Shown here: positions 21,333 to 22,891 of the stretch, one piece after another
Numbering within the stretch: the stretch's first letter is position 1
Layout: the number at the start of each line of letters is the position of its first letter
From: a virus
Reading direction: 5' to 3' (one strand)
Virus record (IMG/VR): IMGVR_UViG_3300021185_001574
Span: 1-22,891 of that record
Length of the DNA stretch: 22,891 bases
Position numbers and translations under genes: made by a program
Notes under the pieces: generated by a model
Seen by the model: the letters and a program-made list of their open reading frames with translations, nothing else
Databases searched by the model: none
Told to the model about the DNA's origin: nothing

Positions 21333-22055
21333 TTACCTTAATACTCTACGAATCAATTCGCCTGCGAGACCTTCAACCAAACCGCTGGAGATTTCGCCTT
21401 GTTGGGAGCGCCAGTCTTTGTAAGACAATTGGACTGACACTTCCACAACATCTTGCGTTTCATTATTTAGTGTGATTTCATTCAGTGTTGTTGGGTATGC
21501 ATTCTCAAGAACACAACTGTATGCAATCTGGTCACCAAAGATACCGTTCAAATCAATCTCACCCTGTGCAAGGTCAAGTGGCCCAATACGAGGGAGACGA
21601 TTACGAATACCACTAGGAATTCTACCAGTATCAAAAACTTTCTTCTTTTTGATTGGGAATGACACACCCTTCTTCAGTTGTTGAATGACAACTGGTTTGG
21701 CATAGTCTTTGAAATACCCAATCGTTTTTGTTTGTTGATTGTGTGCGAGGTTTTGCCATGTCTCAAAGTATTTACGAATGCCATAGTCGTTCATACAATA
21801 GAATGTCATATTCAAATCTGCAACTGCATATCCGTTTGCAACTTTGGTTAGAACTGTTCCAATCTGTTTGTCCGTTGACAAAACCTGACGGCCTGGCAAA
21901 CTAGTTACACGACACAACATGTCTAGTTCTCTTGGGTCGTTACCACCCAGAGGCGCACCCTGAATACGAGGCAGTTGAACACGGAACATGTTCTGTGATG
22001 CGAACCCACCACCTCTGCTTACTTGCGCTCTAAAATCGTCTACGCGAAATACCAT
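21333..22055 (-). CDS. Tube-fold baseplate/tail protein (gp19/gp54-like)
   Basis: This protein of about 240 residues has a core matching the tail-tube fold of T4 gp19 and its baseplate relatives gp48/gp54: RVTSLPGRQVLSTD, NGYAVADLNMTFYCMNDYG and IRKYFETWQ correspond to the IPGR, D-L-x-V-T-F-Y and FFEEWQ segments of gp19. Being longer than the tube protein, with a basic insert (FPIKKKKVFDTG) and a C-terminal extension, it more likely caps or initiates the tube at the baseplate. ATG 22055 overlaps the upstream stop as TAATG; the longer frame to 22145 runs inside the upstream gene. Confidence 0.7.
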   Translation of the reverse strand: MVFRVDDFRAQVSRGGGFASQNMFRVQLPRIQGAPLGGNDPRELDMLCRVTSLPGRQVLSTDKQIGTVLTKVANGYAVADLNMTFYCMNDYGIRKYFETWQNLAHNQQTKTIGYFKDYAKPVVIQQLKKGVSFPIKKKKVFDTGRIPSGIRNRLPRIGPLDLAQGEIDLNGIFGDQIAYSCVLENAYPTTLNEITLNNETQDVVEVSVQLSYKDWRSQQGEISSGLVEGLAGELIRRVLR

Positions 22056-22639
22056 TATCCTATCATCCGTCTTGAATCTGAGAACACTTTGGAAGAGTTT
22101 CTCTTGCGGAAGTCTGCGGTTGGTAGGAAGGTTGCGATTTCCCACTCTGGTGCTTGGACTTCTGCGAACTTACTCTTCACATGGTCATTCAGATAGTGTT
22201 TGAAACATGGTTTGAAATACTTGAACTTACTTGCAGCCTGCAATCTCTTATAGGTGATATTGAACTTGGAATCATCACTTGTCTTACTGGACTGGATATC
22301 CAGAAGGGAGTCAAGGAACTTCGCACGAAGAAGTGGTGGAAGATAGTGAAGGTTCAATCCATAGAACCCACCTTCCGCAGGGCCAACCACAATCACCAGA
22401 GGAAACGCATCATAGTATGGAAGGGTGTCTTTGGTCTTCGGGTCATAGAAGAACATCTGCATCGAACCAATGATTTGTTTACCACCACGATTCAGTTCCT
22501 TCTCTTGCATCAACGCTTCACGGTTGACAGAACGAAGGTTCTTTGCTTTCTTACGAAACCATTCACGCGATTCCTTTGTGCGTGGTGTAATACCAGCACG
22601 GAATGCTTGCAGTTCCAGTCTTTGGAATAAGTTACTCAT
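22055..22639 (-). CDS. Conserved T4-like late protein, function unknown
   Basis: This 194-residue basic protein has an arginine/lysine-rich N-terminal third (TPRTKESREWFRKKAKNLRS). A hydrophobic centre, MQMFFYDPKTKDTLPYYDAFP, then LVIVVGPAEGGFYGLNLHYL, is followed by LPPLLRAKFLDSL. The FYDPK-LPYYDAFPLV pattern is one I associate with conserved proteins next to gene 4 and tail genes in marine T4-like phages; no role is known to me. It is the first complete gene of the late block, starting close behind a TATAAATA motif. Confidence 0.75.
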   Translation of the reverse strand: MSNLFQRLELQAFRAGITPRTKESREWFRKKAKNLRSVNREALMQEKELNRGGKQIIGSMQMFFYDPKTKDTLPYYDAFPLVIVVGPAEGGFYGLNLHYLPPLLRAKFLDSLLDIQSSKTSDDSKFNITYKRLQAASKFKYFKPCFKHYLNDHVKSKFAEVQAPEWEIATFLPTADFRKRNSSKVFSDSRRMIG

Positions 22640-22644
22640 GCCAG

Positions 22645-22652
22645 TATTTATA
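22645..22652 (-). promoter_or_regulatory. T4-type late promoter motif close to the start codon
   Basis: An exact TATAAATA reads on the minus strand only 5 nt before the ATG at 22639. With normal T4 spacing the transcript would start at or next to the ATG, so either the mRNA is leaderless or the gene is served mainly by read-through. Confidence 0.5.
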
Positions 22653-22653
22653 C

Positions 22654-22890
22654 TTATTTCTTACGTCTTTTGAAAGGTTTTAGTTGTTTTGTTGATTTCG
22701 GTATCATTGATTTCAATGGTTCGGTCTTCTCTGTCCATATAGCAAAACTCCAACCACGGTCTTTTGCATACTCACTGGCTGCCTTCCACTTATTCATATT
22801 CTTAACATAAGTCAGACTTTCGGTGATATATCGTTTCGTCCTGCGTTGACCTGTCGGTGGTCGTGTCTGTGCATCTGGTTTTATCTCAAT
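22654..22890 (-). CDS. 4: Head completion protein gp4-like (partial, C-terminus)
   Basis: The C-terminal 78 residues of a gene entering from the right edge read IEIKPDAQTRPP, then RRTKRYITESLTYVKNMNKW, KAASEYAKDRGWSFAIWTE and a lysine-rich end. The K-R-Y-x-x-E-S-x-x-Y ... KW-x-A-x-x-Y/F-C/A-x-x-R-x-x-x-F-x-I-x-TE pattern fits the T4 gp4 head-completion family, whose fold is nuclease-like. In T4 gp4 acts with gp2 and gp50 before the tail joins. The start is outside the window. The stop lies 2 nt before the late promoter motif. Confidence 0.72.
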   Translation of the reverse strand: MEIKPDAQTRPPTGQRRTKRYITESLTYVKNMNKWKAASEYAKDRGWSFAIWTEKTEPLKSMIPKSTKQLKPFKRRKK

Positions 22891-22891
22891 T

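Noticed and set aside
1-22891. CRISPR arrays, insertion sequences or transposases
   Set aside because: No regularly spaced repeats, transposase motifs or terminal inverted repeats were seen.

Overview
The window is part of the genome of a T4-like contractile-tailed phage (myovirus), most probably a marine one. The evidence is a single-stranded DNA-binding protein of the gp32 family, a gp33-like late-transcription co-activator, a gp26-like baseplate hub protein, a gp19/gp54-type tube-fold protein, the C-terminus of a gp4-like head-completion protein, and exact copies of the T4-type late promoter element TATAAATA. The gp32 lacks the zinc cysteines of T4, as I remember for cyanophage and pelagiphage relatives. 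Base composition is moderately AT-rich, and genes are packed with ATGA and TAATG overlaps. The host cannot be determined from this window.

Region 1 (1-11286, + strand) is a 17-gene accessory island in which almost every gene overlaps the next. In order it encodes a ferritin-like diiron protein, a class I glutamine amidotransferase, a cupin, two divergent P-loop sulfotransferase-like proteins, a SAM methyltransferase, two tandem PAPS-type sulfotransferases, a second methyltransferase, a HAD phosphatase/mutase fused to a sugar nucleotidyltransferase, a glycosyltransferase-like protein, two tandem GT25-type glycosyltransferases, a GT8-like glycosyltransferase, a staphylococcal-nuclease homologue, a third PAPS-type sulfotransferase and a DUF115/sialyltransferase-like protein. 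Together these could activate a sugar, transfer it, and decorate it with sulfate, methyl and perhaps a nitrogen-containing group. The target (virion glycan or host surface polymer) is unknown.

Region 2 (11283-12153, + strand) holds a tRNA-Arg(UCU) behind a strong sigma70-type promoter and an inverted repeat, followed by four small genes. Region 3 (12150-14755, - strand) is an island of four genes behind a T4-type late promoter: a coiled-coil protein, two mutually paralogous unknown proteins and a P-loop kinase. Region 4 (14768-18901, + strand) is an early/middle cluster of small genes, with sigma70-type promoters between and inside genes. It leads to gp33 and gp32 and closes with a UUCG-loop terminator.

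Region 5 (18900-22891, - strand) is a late structural block. In transcription order it encodes gp4 (partial), an unknown protein behind a late-promoter motif, a tube-fold/baseplate protein, gp26, a small ORF and a tape-measure-like protein. The end of gp26 carries a textbook -1 frameshift heptamer (U UUU UUC) directly before its stop codon, with a hairpin 8 nt downstream. The -1 frame is open through the small ORF up to the tape-measure gene. This repeats the G/GT tail-assembly-chaperone arrangement of lambda-type phages and is the most striking observation here.
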